A program made the position numbers and the translations under genes. A model generated the notes under the pieces. The model saw only the letters and a program-made list of their open reading frames with translations. It made no database searches and was not told the origin of the DNA. A DNA stretch of 5,181 bases from Ramlibacter sp. (lineage in GTDB: Bacteria > Pseudomonadota > Gammaproteobacteria > Burkholderiales > Burkholderiaceae_C): NCBI GenBank assembly GCA_025351615.1, contig JANXVP010000090.1, positions 1-5,181 of the forward strand, read 5' to 3'. Below, piece after piece: positions 1-4,629 of the stretch; within the stretch, counting starts at the first letter, position 1, and every line of letters starts with the position of its first letter.

Positions 1-163
1 GGACAAGTTCGTCCTCAAGCAGCAGGAAATGGCCGTCGCGATGCGCCCGGGCCAGGCAGAGTTGCTGAAGACGGTGAACGACTTCGTGGCCAGGAACACC
101 GCCAACGGTGAACTCAACAAGCTGTACCGCAAGTGGCTGGAGCGCGACCTGCCGAAGCTGTGA
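1..163 (+). CDS. Periplasmic amino-acid-type solute-binding protein (SBP family 3), C-terminal fragment
   Basis: Only the last 53 codons are present (frame beginning at base 2, TGA at 161-163). The gene starts upstream of the window. The tail reads ...AVAMRPGQAELLKTVNDFV..., then NGELNKLYRKWLERDLPKL and stop. A charged residue, a helix of the LLKTVNDFV type and then a NGxLxxLYxKWL closing helix is the characteristic end of periplasmic binding proteins of polar amino acid ABC transporters (SBP_bac_3). The protein would capture substrate in the periplasm and deliver it to a membrane permease. The ATPase gene begins 20 bases downstream, which supports a shared operon. The permease gene or genes are not visible and are presumably upstream. 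The ligand cannot be inferred from this fragment; the downstream sugar-acid enzymes suggest it may not be an ordinary amino acid. Confidence 0.82.
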   Translation, partial: DKFVLKQQEMAVAMRPGQAELLKTVNDFVARNTANGELNKLYRKWLERDLPKL

Positions 164-183
164 GCGGGTCAACGGCGAGAGCC

Positions 184-978
184 ATGGCCACCGAGACGCT
201 GCAATCTGCGAAGCCAGGCAGGTCGGCAGAAGGTGAGCCGATCATCCGGATGGAGTCGGTCGCCAAGTGGTACGGCAAGTTCCAGGTCCTCGCGGATATC
301 GATCTGACGGTGCAGCCGGGCGAGCGGATCGTGATCTGCGGGCCCTCGGGCTCGGGCAAGTCGACACTGATCCGCTGCATCAACCGGCTCGAGCCGGTGC
401 AGCAAGGCCGCATTGTGGTCAACGGGATCGACCTCACGGCCGGCAAGCGAAACGTGGATGCCGTCCGCGCCGACGTCGGCATGGTGTTCCAGCAGTTCAA
501 CCTGTTTCCGCACCTCACCATCCTGCAGAACTGCACCCTCGCGCCGATGCGCACGCGGGGGCTGGGCCGTGAGGAGGCCGAGACGGTTGCGATGCGCTAC
601 CTGACCCGGGTGCGCATTCCCGAGCAGGCTCGCAAGTACCCTAGCCAGCTTTCCGGCGGTCAGCAGCAACGTGTGGCCATCGCGCGCGCATTGTGCATGA
701 CACCGAAGATCATGCTGTTCGACGAGCCGACCTCGGCGCTCGACCCGGAGATGGTCAAGGAAGTGCTCGACACGATGATCGGGCTGGCCGATGACGGCAT
801 GACCATGCTGTGCGTGACCCATGAGATGGGGTTCGCCCGCAGCGTCGCCGACCGGGTGATCTTCATGGCGGAGGGTCGGATCGTCGAGCAGGCGCCACCA
901 GCGCAGTTCTTCGGCAACCCGCAGCACGAGACCACCCGCAAGTTTCTCGGCCAGATCCTCAGTTCGAACCACGCATGA
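184..978 (+). CDS. Polar-amino-acid-type ABC transporter ATP-binding protein (GlnQ/AapP family)
   Basis: This 264-residue protein is a complete nucleotide-binding subunit that powers import on the cytoplasmic face. Visible motifs in order are Walker A GPSGSGKST (residues 53-61), Q-loop VFQQFNLFPH (101-110), signature LSGGQ (156-160), Walker B IMLFDE (176-181, with E181 the catalytic base), D-loop SALD (184-187) and switch histidine H213 in VTHEMGFA. Wording such as NLFPHLTILQNCTLAP and CVTHEMGFARSVADRVIFM is typical of GlnQ/HisP/AapP importers rather than sugar or metal systems. I chose ATG 184 because a purine-rich GGCGAGAG lies just upstream and it leaves 20 bases after the binding-protein stop. 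An in-frame GTG at 133 would overlap that gene and add 17 atypical residues; ATG 250 would be the shortest option. Its TGA overlaps the kinase ATG, implying translational coupling. The family is certain; the substrate is not. Confidence 0.94.
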   Translation: MATETLQSAKPGRSAEGEPIIRMESVAKWYGKFQVLADIDLTVQPGERIVICGPSGSGKSTLIRCINRLEPVQQGRIVVNGIDLTAGKRNVDAVRADVGMVFQQFNLFPHLTILQNCTLAPMRTRGLGREEAETVAMRYLTRVRIPEQARKYPSQLSGGQQQRVAIARALCMTPKIMLFDEPTSALDPEMVKEVLDTMIGLADDGMTMLCVTHEMGFARSVADRVIFMAEGRIVEQAPPAQFFGNPQHETTRKFLGQILSSNHA

Positions 979-1931
979 CAGGCGACAGCCCGACAAGCTT
1001 CGATGTCGCCACCTTCGGCGAGGCGATGCTACTGCTCGTCGCCGACCAGCCGGGGCCGATCGAGGATGCCAGGGCCTTCTACAAGCGCACGGCGGGCGCC
1101 GAGACCAACGTCGCCATCGGGCTGGCGCGGCTCGGACTGAAAGTCGGCTGGGCCAGCCGGCTCGGGAGCGATTCCATGGGCCGCTACCTGCTGGCGGAAA
1201 TGCAGCGGGAGGGCATCGATTGCTCGCACGTCGTCTGTGACCCCGGCCAGAGCACCGGCTTCCAGTTCAAGGGCCGCGTCACCGATGGCAGCGACCCGCC
1301 CGTGGAATACCACCGCAAGGGCTCGGCCGCCAGCCACATGGGGCCGGGCGACGTCGACGTCGCGTGGCTGGTCTCGGCGCGGCATCTGCATGCCACCGGC
1401 GTGTTCGCGGCGATCTCCGATACCAGCCTCGAAGCGGCCGGAAAAGCGATCGATGTCATGCGCGCCGCCGGCCGCAGCATCTCCTTCGACCCGAACCTGC
1501 GGCCCACGCTGTGGGCGACGCCCGAACGCATGCGCGATCGCATCAATCACCTCGCTGGGCAGGCCCATTGGGTGCTGCCCAGCCTTGAGGAAGGACGGTT
1601 TCTCACCGGGGAGCAGACAGCTGAGGGCATCGCGTGCTTCTACCGCAAGCGGGGCGCAGCGCTGGTGGTCGTGAAGCTTGGTGCGCAGGGCGCCTATTTC
1701 GATGGCGACGGGGGCGCGGCGTATGTGCCGGGTTTCCCGGTCAGCGAGGTGGTGGACACAGTCGGCGCCGGCGACGGCTTTGCGGTGGGCGTTGTCAGTG
1801 CGTTGCTGGAAGGCTGCAGCGTGGCTGGCGCCGTGCGGCGCGGCGCCTGGATCGGCGCCCGGGCTGTGCAGGTTCTGGGTGATACCGAAGGCTTGCCGAC
1901 CCGGGCTGAACTGGACGCTGCCGGGCTATGA
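975..1931 (+). CDS. PfkB-family sugar-acid kinase (2-ketogluconate kinase / KDG kinase type)
   Basis: A 318-residue ribokinase-fold kinase that transfers ATP phosphate to a sugar acid in the cytoplasm. Seen: N-terminal FGEAMLLLVAD (14-24), substrate-side GAETNVAIGLARLG (41-54), a KDG-kinase-like EYHRKGSAAS segment (111-120), FDPNLRPTLW (171-180), and the PfkB C-terminal signature DTVGAGDGF (261-269) with D267 as catalytic base. The closing RRGAWIGARAVQVLGDTEGLPTRAEL resembles KguK-type kinases as I remember them, and the next gene encodes a KguD/GhrB-type reductase. My first choice is therefore 2-ketogluconate kinase (2-ketogluconate to 2-keto-6-phosphogluconate). The alternative is 2-keto-3-deoxygluconate kinase, because the families intergrade. 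The length is normal for the family. The start ATG overlaps the ATPase stop (ATGA) and has no strong Shine-Dalgarno, consistent with coupling. The PfkB assignment is firm; the exact substrate is inferred. Confidence 0.92.
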   Translation: MTGDSPTSFDVATFGEAMLLLVADQPGPIEDARAFYKRTAGAETNVAIGLARLGLKVGWASRLGSDSMGRYLLAEMQREGIDCSHVVCDPGQSTGFQFKGRVTDGSDPPVEYHRKGSAASHMGPGDVDVAWLVSARHLHATGVFAAISDTSLEAAGKAIDVMRAAGRSISFDPNLRPTLWATPERMRDRINHLAGQAHWVLPSLEEGRFLTGEQTAEGIACFYRKRGAALVVVKLGAQGAYFDGDGGAAYVPGFPVSEVVDTVGAGDGFAVGVVSALLEGCSVAGAVRRGAWIGARAVQVLGDTEGLPTRAELDAAGL

Positions 1932-2905
1932 ACGCAGCGAGAAAAAACGTCGTGGTGTTCAGGGAATTGCCGCCGGATCAGCTGGCGCGGCTGCAGGCGG
2001 CCCACCACGTGACCGTGGCCAACCCGCGCGTGGCGGACCAGAAAGCAGCCTTTGACGCCGCCCTGCCGACTGCGGACGGGCTGATCGGATCGAGCCTGGC
2101 CGTTTCTGCGGCGCTGCTCGAGCGCGCGCCACGGCTGCGAGTGATTTCCAGTATTTCGGTGGGTGTCGACAACTATGACTTGCCTGCGTTGCGAGCCCGG
2201 GGCGTGCTGCTTTGCCACACGCCCGGGGTGCTGACAGAAACGACCGCCGATACGGTGTTCGCCCTCATCATGGCCACCAGCCGGCGCATCGTCGAGCTGG
2301 CTAACCTGGTGCGCGACGGCCGTTGGGACCGCAATATCGGCGACGACCTGTTGGGCTGGGACGTGTATGGCAAGACCCTGGGCATCCTGGGATTCGGCCG
2401 GATTGGCCAGGCGCTGGCCCGGCGCGCCGCGCTCGGCTTCCGGATGCCGGTGCTTTATCACAGCCGCCGCCCCGTGCATGTTCCGGCGTTGGCCGGACAT
2501 GTGGTGCACACACCGCTGGACCTGTTGCTGGCGCGAGCGGACATCGTGGCCGTCGTCTTGCCGTTGACCGGCGAAACCCGGGGAATGATGGGCCCACGCG
2601 AATTCGGGTTGATGAAACCGGGAGCGTTCTTTGTCAACGCGGCGCGCGGTGCGATCGCGCAGGAACACGCCTTGCTCGGGGCGCTTGACTGCGGGCACCT
2701 GCGGGGGGCCGGGCTGGACGTGTATGCCACCGAGCCGCTGCCCCAGGATTCCCCATTGCGTTTGCATCCGAAGGTGACCTGCCTGCCGCACATCGGTTCG
2801 GCGACGCACGAGACGCGTCATGCGATGGCCGAGCTCGCCACCAGCAACCTGCTGCAGGCGCTGGACGGGCAACGGCCCGCCGCGGTCTACCCGAACCCTG
2901 CCTGA
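1928..2905 (+). CDS. D-2-hydroxyacid dehydrogenase, GhrB/KguD type (2-keto(6-phospho)gluconate / glyoxylate-hydroxypyruvate reductase)
   Basis: A 325-residue cytoplasmic reductase of the D-isomer-specific 2-hydroxyacid dehydrogenase family, complete in length. Seen: substrate-domain [12 protein letters not shown] (73-84), [16 protein letters not shown] (98-113), Rossmann loop GFGRIG (155-160), then the family's catalytic trio R240 (in NAARG), E269 (in DVYATEP) and H288 (in [11 protein letters not shown]). [11 protein letters not shown] is characteristic of the GhrB/2-ketogluconate reductase branch rather than SerA or LdhA. The H-S-R-R after the second nucleotide-binding strand (178-181), in place of an acidic residue, suggests NADPH preference. 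Its ATG overlaps the kinase TGA (ATGA), so the two are probably co-translated. If the kinase is KguK-like, this enzyme would reduce 2-keto-6-phosphogluconate to 6-phosphogluconate. Alternatives are a free 2-ketogluconate reductase or a glyoxylate/hydroxypyruvate reductase. Reaction type is secure; substrate is inferred. Confidence 0.93.
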   Translation: MNAARKNVVVFRELPPDQLARLQAAHHVTVANPRVADQKAAFDAALPTADGLIGSSLAVSAALLERAPRLRVISSISVGVDNYDLPALRARGVLLCHTPGVLTETTADTVFALIMATSRRIVELANLVRDGRWDRNIGDDLLGWDVYGKTLGILGFGRIGQALARRAALGFRMPVLYHSRRPVHVPALAGHVVHTPLDLLLARADIVAVVLPLTGETRGMMGPREFGLMKPGAFFVNAARGAIAQEHALLGALDCGHLRGAGLDVYATEPLPQDSPLRLHPKVTCLPHIGSATHETRHAMAELATSNLLQALDGQRPAAVYPNPA

Positions 2906-2938
2906 AGCGGCCGGGCTGCGCACTGTTGCCGGCAGGCT

Positions 2939-2963
2939 GCACGCGCCCGAATTATTCGCGTGC
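2939..2963. repeat. Inverted repeat between the reductase gene and the small ORF
   Basis: Perfect 7-base arms GCACGCG (2939-2945) and CGCGTGC (2957-2963) flank an 11-base A/T-rich centre, which itself contains the nested palindrome CGAA-TTA-TTCG. It lies 34 bases after the reductase stop and just upstream of the candidate promoter. It could be a weak terminator hairpin, although no T-run follows, or an operator for the downstream gene. The symmetry is seen directly; any function is inference, and short palindromes are common by chance in GC-rich DNA. Confidence 0.3.
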
Positions 2964-2980
2964 CCGTGCGCTCCGTCACA

Positions 2981-3007
2981 TTGCTTTCACGGCGCCGTCC
3001 CTACACT
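2981..3007 (+). promoter_or_regulatory. Weak sigma-70-like promoter candidate for the small ORF/DUF1348 pair
   Basis: TTGCTT (2981-2986) could serve as -35 and TACACT (3002-3007) as -10. The spacing of 15 is short, and the matches are 3/6 and 4/6. It is positioned about 22 bases before the ATG of the small ORF. The assignment is tentative and rests on position as much as on sequence. Confidence 0.3.
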
Positions 3008-3028
3008 GGGAACCAGAAAGGAACCGCG

Positions 3029-3247
3029 ATGCGCATGTTTGCCGCCACCAGCCCGGACGTTTTGCCTGCGCGCACGGCCGTTCCGGCGGAAATCCTGCGT
3101 CGGCTCGCGTTCGGCCGGCCTCTGCGCCGTTCCATCCAGCGTGCCCCCCCCGTTGCGGCAGCGGCCCCCGCGGTCGAAGCGGCGCCGTTGCCATGCGATG
3201 ACGCCACCGATCTCGATCAGCGGGTGCGGCAATCGGGCGAGTGGTAG
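3029..3247 (+). CDS. Unrecognised 72-residue small protein
   Basis: I do not recognise this protein. The main evidence that it is real is a good Shine-Dalgarno, AAAGGAA at 3017-3023, six bases before ATG 3029, together with its position in an otherwise empty gap and its close spacing (13 bases) to the next gene. The sequence begins [10 protein letters not shown], has a basic stretch with RR pairs at about residues 24-38 (ILRRL...PLRRS), an Ala/Pro-rich middle (40-55), and an acidic-to-amphipathic tail ending [12 protein letters not shown]. There is no convincing signal peptide or membrane segment. Ala/Pro/Arg richness is what random GC-rich frames also encode, so a leader ORF or a non-coding 5' region is a fair alternative. 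ATG 3035 is a possible second start. No function is proposed. Confidence 0.5.
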   Translation: MRMFAATSPDVLPARTAVPAEILRRLAFGRPLRRSIQRAPPVAAAAPAVEAAPLPCDDATDLDQRVRQSGEW

Positions 3248-3260
3248 CCGGGCGCCGCCC

Positions 3261-3728
3261 ATGGAAACCCGTCCACCGCTTCCTCCCTTCACGGCCGAAA
3301 CCGCGACCCTGAAGGTGCGGCTTGCCGAAGATGCCTGGAATACCCGGGATCCGCAACGGGTGATCCAGGTCTACACCGAGGACACCCAGTGGCGAAACCG
3401 CGCGGAGTTCCCGATCGGCCGCGACCAGGTTCGGCAGTTTCTCGAACGCAAGTGGGCGCGCGAGCTCGAGTACCGGCTGATCAAGGAGCTCTGGGCCTGC
3501 GCCAGCCACCGGATCGCCGTGCGCTTTGCTTATGAATGGCGCGATGATTCCTCGCAGTGGTACCGCAGCTATGGCAATGAAAACTGGGAGTTCACGGACC
3601 TGGGATTGATGCAACGGCGCTTTGCCAGCATCAACGACCTGCCGATCGCGGTCGGCGACCGCAAGTTTTTCTGGCCACTGGGACGCCGGCCCGACGACCA
3701 CCCGGGGCTGGGCGCTCTGGGACTCTGA
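3261..3728 (+). CDS. DUF1348 family protein (NTF2/SnoaL-like fold)
   Basis: A 155-residue protein that I recognise as DUF1348, a family with the cone-shaped NTF2/SnoaL-like fold and no settled biochemical role. Characteristic segments are [12 protein letters not shown] at the start, [27 protein letters not shown] (21-47), the [17 protein letters not shown] run (63-79), [24 protein letters not shown] (88-111) and SINDLPI (123-129), closing with [20 protein letters not shown]. The start at ATG 3261 matches the usual family N-terminus; the frame stays open upstream but that extension overlaps the reductase and looks non-coding. Ribosome binding is weak here, so translation may depend on the small ORF ending 13 bases earlier. 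The protein is soluble and probably cytoplasmic, with no signal peptide. Relatives include small isomerases and dehydratases, but no catalytic assignment is justified. Confidence 0.93.
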   Translation: METRPPLPPFTAETATLKVRLAEDAWNTRDPQRVIQVYTEDTQWRNRAEFPIGRDQVRQFLERKWARELEYRLIKELWACASHRIAVRFAYEWRDDSSQWYRSYGNENWEFTDLGLMQRRFASINDLPIAVGDRKFFWPLGRRPDDHPGLGALGL

Positions 3729-3741
3729 GGGGGCGCCCCTC
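3727..3741 (+). terminator. Short GC hairpin overlapping the DUF1348 stop codon
   Basis: Six-base arms GAGGGG (3727-3732) and CCCCTC (3736-3741) around a GCG loop form a small strong stem exactly at the stop codon. No U-run follows, so it is not a canonical Rho-independent terminator. It may still reduce read-through into cynS, which has its own promoter. Confidence 0.25.
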
Positions 3742-3775
3742 TCCTGCGCGGCTGTGCCTCGCACCGATGCATTGA

Positions 3776-3792
3776 TGCACCGATACGGTGAT
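3776..3792 (+). promoter_or_regulatory. NtrC-like operator upstream of cynS
   Basis: TGCACC-GATAC-GGTGAT matches the NtrC consensus TGCACC-N5-GGTGCA at 10 of 12 arm positions with the correct five-base spacer. The core CACCG-ATA-CGGTG is a perfect palindrome. A second copy of the left half, GCACCGAT, lies 16 bases upstream (3761-3768 versus 3777-3784). The site sits one base upstream of the sigma-54 promoter, centred near -36, which is unusually close for an enhancer. The sequence match is seen directly; binding by NtrC is inference, supported by the adjacent sigma-54 promoter and by cyanase being a nitrogen-acquisition enzyme. Confidence 0.5.
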
Positions 3793-3793
3793 G

Positions 3794-3810
3794 TGGCACA
3801 AACGTTGCTT
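3794..3810 (+). promoter_or_regulatory. Sigma-54 (RpoN) promoter of cynS
   Basis: TGGCAC (3794-3799), five bases, then TTGCTT (3805-3810) matches the -24/-12 consensus TGGCACG-N4-TTGCW except for one base (A instead of G at 3800). The invariant GG (3795-3796) and GC (3807-3808) are separated by exactly the required ten bases. Transcription would start near 3820, giving a leader of about 50 bases before the cynS ATG. Such promoters need an activator ATPase such as NtrC. Confidence 0.78.
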
Positions 3811-3872
3811 TGAACGGTGTCATGCAGGGCCCTGGCCGGGCCTCGTTGAAACCGTTTCCAAAGGCGTCTCCC

Positions 3873-4316
3873 ATGAATCGCAACGACATCACCGAAAAAA
3901 TCATCACCGCCAAGGTGCAGCAAGGCATCCATTGGGCCGACGTGGCAAAAAAAGTGGGCCAGTCCAAGGAGTGGACCACCGCTGCCTGTCTCGGCCAGAT
4001 GACGCTGAACAAGGAGCAGGCAAGCGTGCTGGGCGACATCTTCGGCCTGACCGCGGACGAACAGAAGTGGCTGCAGGTGGTCCCGTACAAGGGCACGTTG
4101 CCGACTTCCGTGCCGACCGATCCGCTGATCTACCGCTGGTACGAGATCGTCAGCGTCTACGGCACGACGATCAAGGAGTTGATCCACGAAGAGTTCGGTG
4201 ACGGCATCATGAGCGCCATCGACTTCTCGATGGACATCAAGCGCGAGCCCGATCCCAAAGGTGACCGCGTGCGGGTCGTGCTCTCGGGCAAGTTCCTGCC
4301 GTACAAGACGTACTGA
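3873..4316 (+). CDS. cynS: Cyanase (cyanate hydratase)
   Basis: A 147-residue cytoplasmic enzyme that converts cyanate plus bicarbonate to CO2 and carbamate, the latter decomposing to ammonia and CO2. It both detoxifies cyanate and provides nitrogen. The N-terminal part (about 1-75) is the helical DNA-binding-like domain (IHWADVAKKVGQSKEWTTAA). The C-terminal part carries the decamer active site with R88, E91 and S114, in the same relative spacing (+3, +26) as R96, E99 and S122 of the E. coli enzyme. YRWYEIVSVYG, EEFGDGIMSAIDF and SGKFLPYKTY are diagnostic. I chose ATG 3873 because AAAGG (3860-3864) lies eight bases upstream and the protein then begins as the family does; an in-frame ATG at 3810 would fall inside the promoter. 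The sigma-54 promoter and NtrC-like site upstream suggest induction under nitrogen limitation. No cynT, cynX or cynR is adjacent here. Confidence 0.97.
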   Translation: MNRNDITEKIITAKVQQGIHWADVAKKVGQSKEWTTAACLGQMTLNKEQASVLGDIFGLTADEQKWLQVVPYKGTLPTSVPTDPLIYRWYEIVSVYGTTIKELIHEEFGDGIMSAIDFSMDIKREPDPKGDRVRVVLSGKFLPYKTY

Positions 4317-4331
4317 GGCACTGGCGACCGC

Positions 4332-4465
4332 GTCATCCCTGCGGGTGCTCCTCACCCCTACGGAGTGCTCCTCACCCCCGCGAAGTGATCGTCATCCCCG
4401 CGAAGTGATCGTCATCCCCGCGAAGTGATCGTCATCCCCGCGAAGTGATCGTCATCCCCGCGAAG
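4332..4465. repeat. 20-bp tandem repeat array derived from the adjoining palindromic element
   Basis: The unit GTGATCGTCATCCCCGCGAA occurs four times in exact tandem (4385-4404, 4405-4424, 4425-4444, 4445-4464). Perfect period-20 identity covers 4376-4465. Two older, diverged units lie directly upstream in the same phase: the one beginning at 4361 matches 16 of 20 positions and the one at 4341 about 11 of 20; both carry the variant core CTCACCCC (4371, 4351). A further core GTCATCCC at 4332 is offset by one base. The last unit runs straight into the full palindromic element, whose left arm begins with the same GTCATCCCCGCGAA. The array therefore looks like repeated duplication of the element's outer half-arm. 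It follows the cynS stop by about 15 bases and contains no unique spacers, so it is not a CRISPR. Confidence 0.93.
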
Positions 4466-4526
4466 GCGGGGATCCAGGGCGCCCTCAACGGGACGCACTG
4501 GTTTCCCGCCTTCGCGGGAATGACGA
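4449..4526. repeat. Paired palindromic intergenic repeat (inverted arms, REP/dRS3-like)
   Basis: Two 29-base arms (4449-4477 and 4498-4526) are inverted copies differing at three positions, separated by a 20-base loop. Each arm is itself a hairpin: the left contains CCCCGC-GAAG-GCGGGG and the right TTCCCGC-CTTC-GCGGGAA. The left core ATCCCC-N8-GGGGAT (4454-4473) resembles the ATTCCC-N8-GGGAAT plan of Neisseria dRS3 elements and the related GTCATTCCCGCG repeats found in many proteobacteria. In RNA it could fold as one long stem or as two stem-loops, and might end or stabilise the cynS transcript. The remaining bases to 4629 hold an isolated TTGACG (4566-4571) without a partner -10; I see no other signal there. 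Confidence 0.88.
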
Positions 4527-4629
4527 ATCGCAAACGCGCCCCGATCTGCAGCCCGCTGAGCACCGTTGACGCTCATGCCGCCGGCAAGCGCCGACCCCTG
4601 TCGCATCGCAGCCGGTTAAGCTTCACCCC

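Noticed and set aside
133..183. GTG 133 as the ATPase start
   Set aside because: It would overlap the binding-protein C-terminus and add 17 residues not typical of the family; ATG 184 has a purine-rich ribosome binding site and normal spacing.
169..996. 275-codon open frame on the minus strand opposite the ATPase gene
   Set aside because: Its composition (Arg/His/Leu-rich, no recognisable domain) is that of an antisense shadow in GC-rich DNA; the + strand encodes an unmistakable ABC ATPase.
1694..2923. 409-codon open frame on the minus strand opposite the kinase and reductase genes
   Set aside because: No recognisable motif, and it spans the junction of two well-supported + strand genes; a third-position GC shadow.
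2820..3260. In-frame upstream extension of the DUF1348 gene
   Set aside because: It would overlap the reductase gene and add Arg/Pro/Cys-rich sequence unrelated to the family; ATG 3261 gives the standard DUF1348 N-terminus.
3826..3843. GC-rich hairpin (GGCCC...GGGCC) in the cynS leader, considered as an attenuator or riboswitch
   Set aside because: The stem is only five bases, with no alternative structure, no T-run and no resemblance to a known riboswitch; short stems like this are expected by chance at this GC content.
2976..4355. 459-codon open frame on the minus strand covering the small ORF, DUF1348 and cynS
   Set aside because: It runs antisense through two confidently identified genes and a sigma-54 promoter, with low-complexity Arg/Gly/Pro sequence and no domain.
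4332..4526. Possible CRISPR array
   Set aside because: The 20-bp units are directly contiguous with no unique spacers, the period is too short, and no cas gene is present; it is a simple tandem repeat.
4566..4571. TTGACG as a -35 element for the radical SAM gene
   Set aside because: No acceptable -10 hexamer occurs 15-19 bases downstream.
4412..4606. 64-codon minus-strand frame containing RHSREGGKP and LDPRLRGDD
   Set aside because: The reverse-strand false translation of the same repeat; no start signal or domain.
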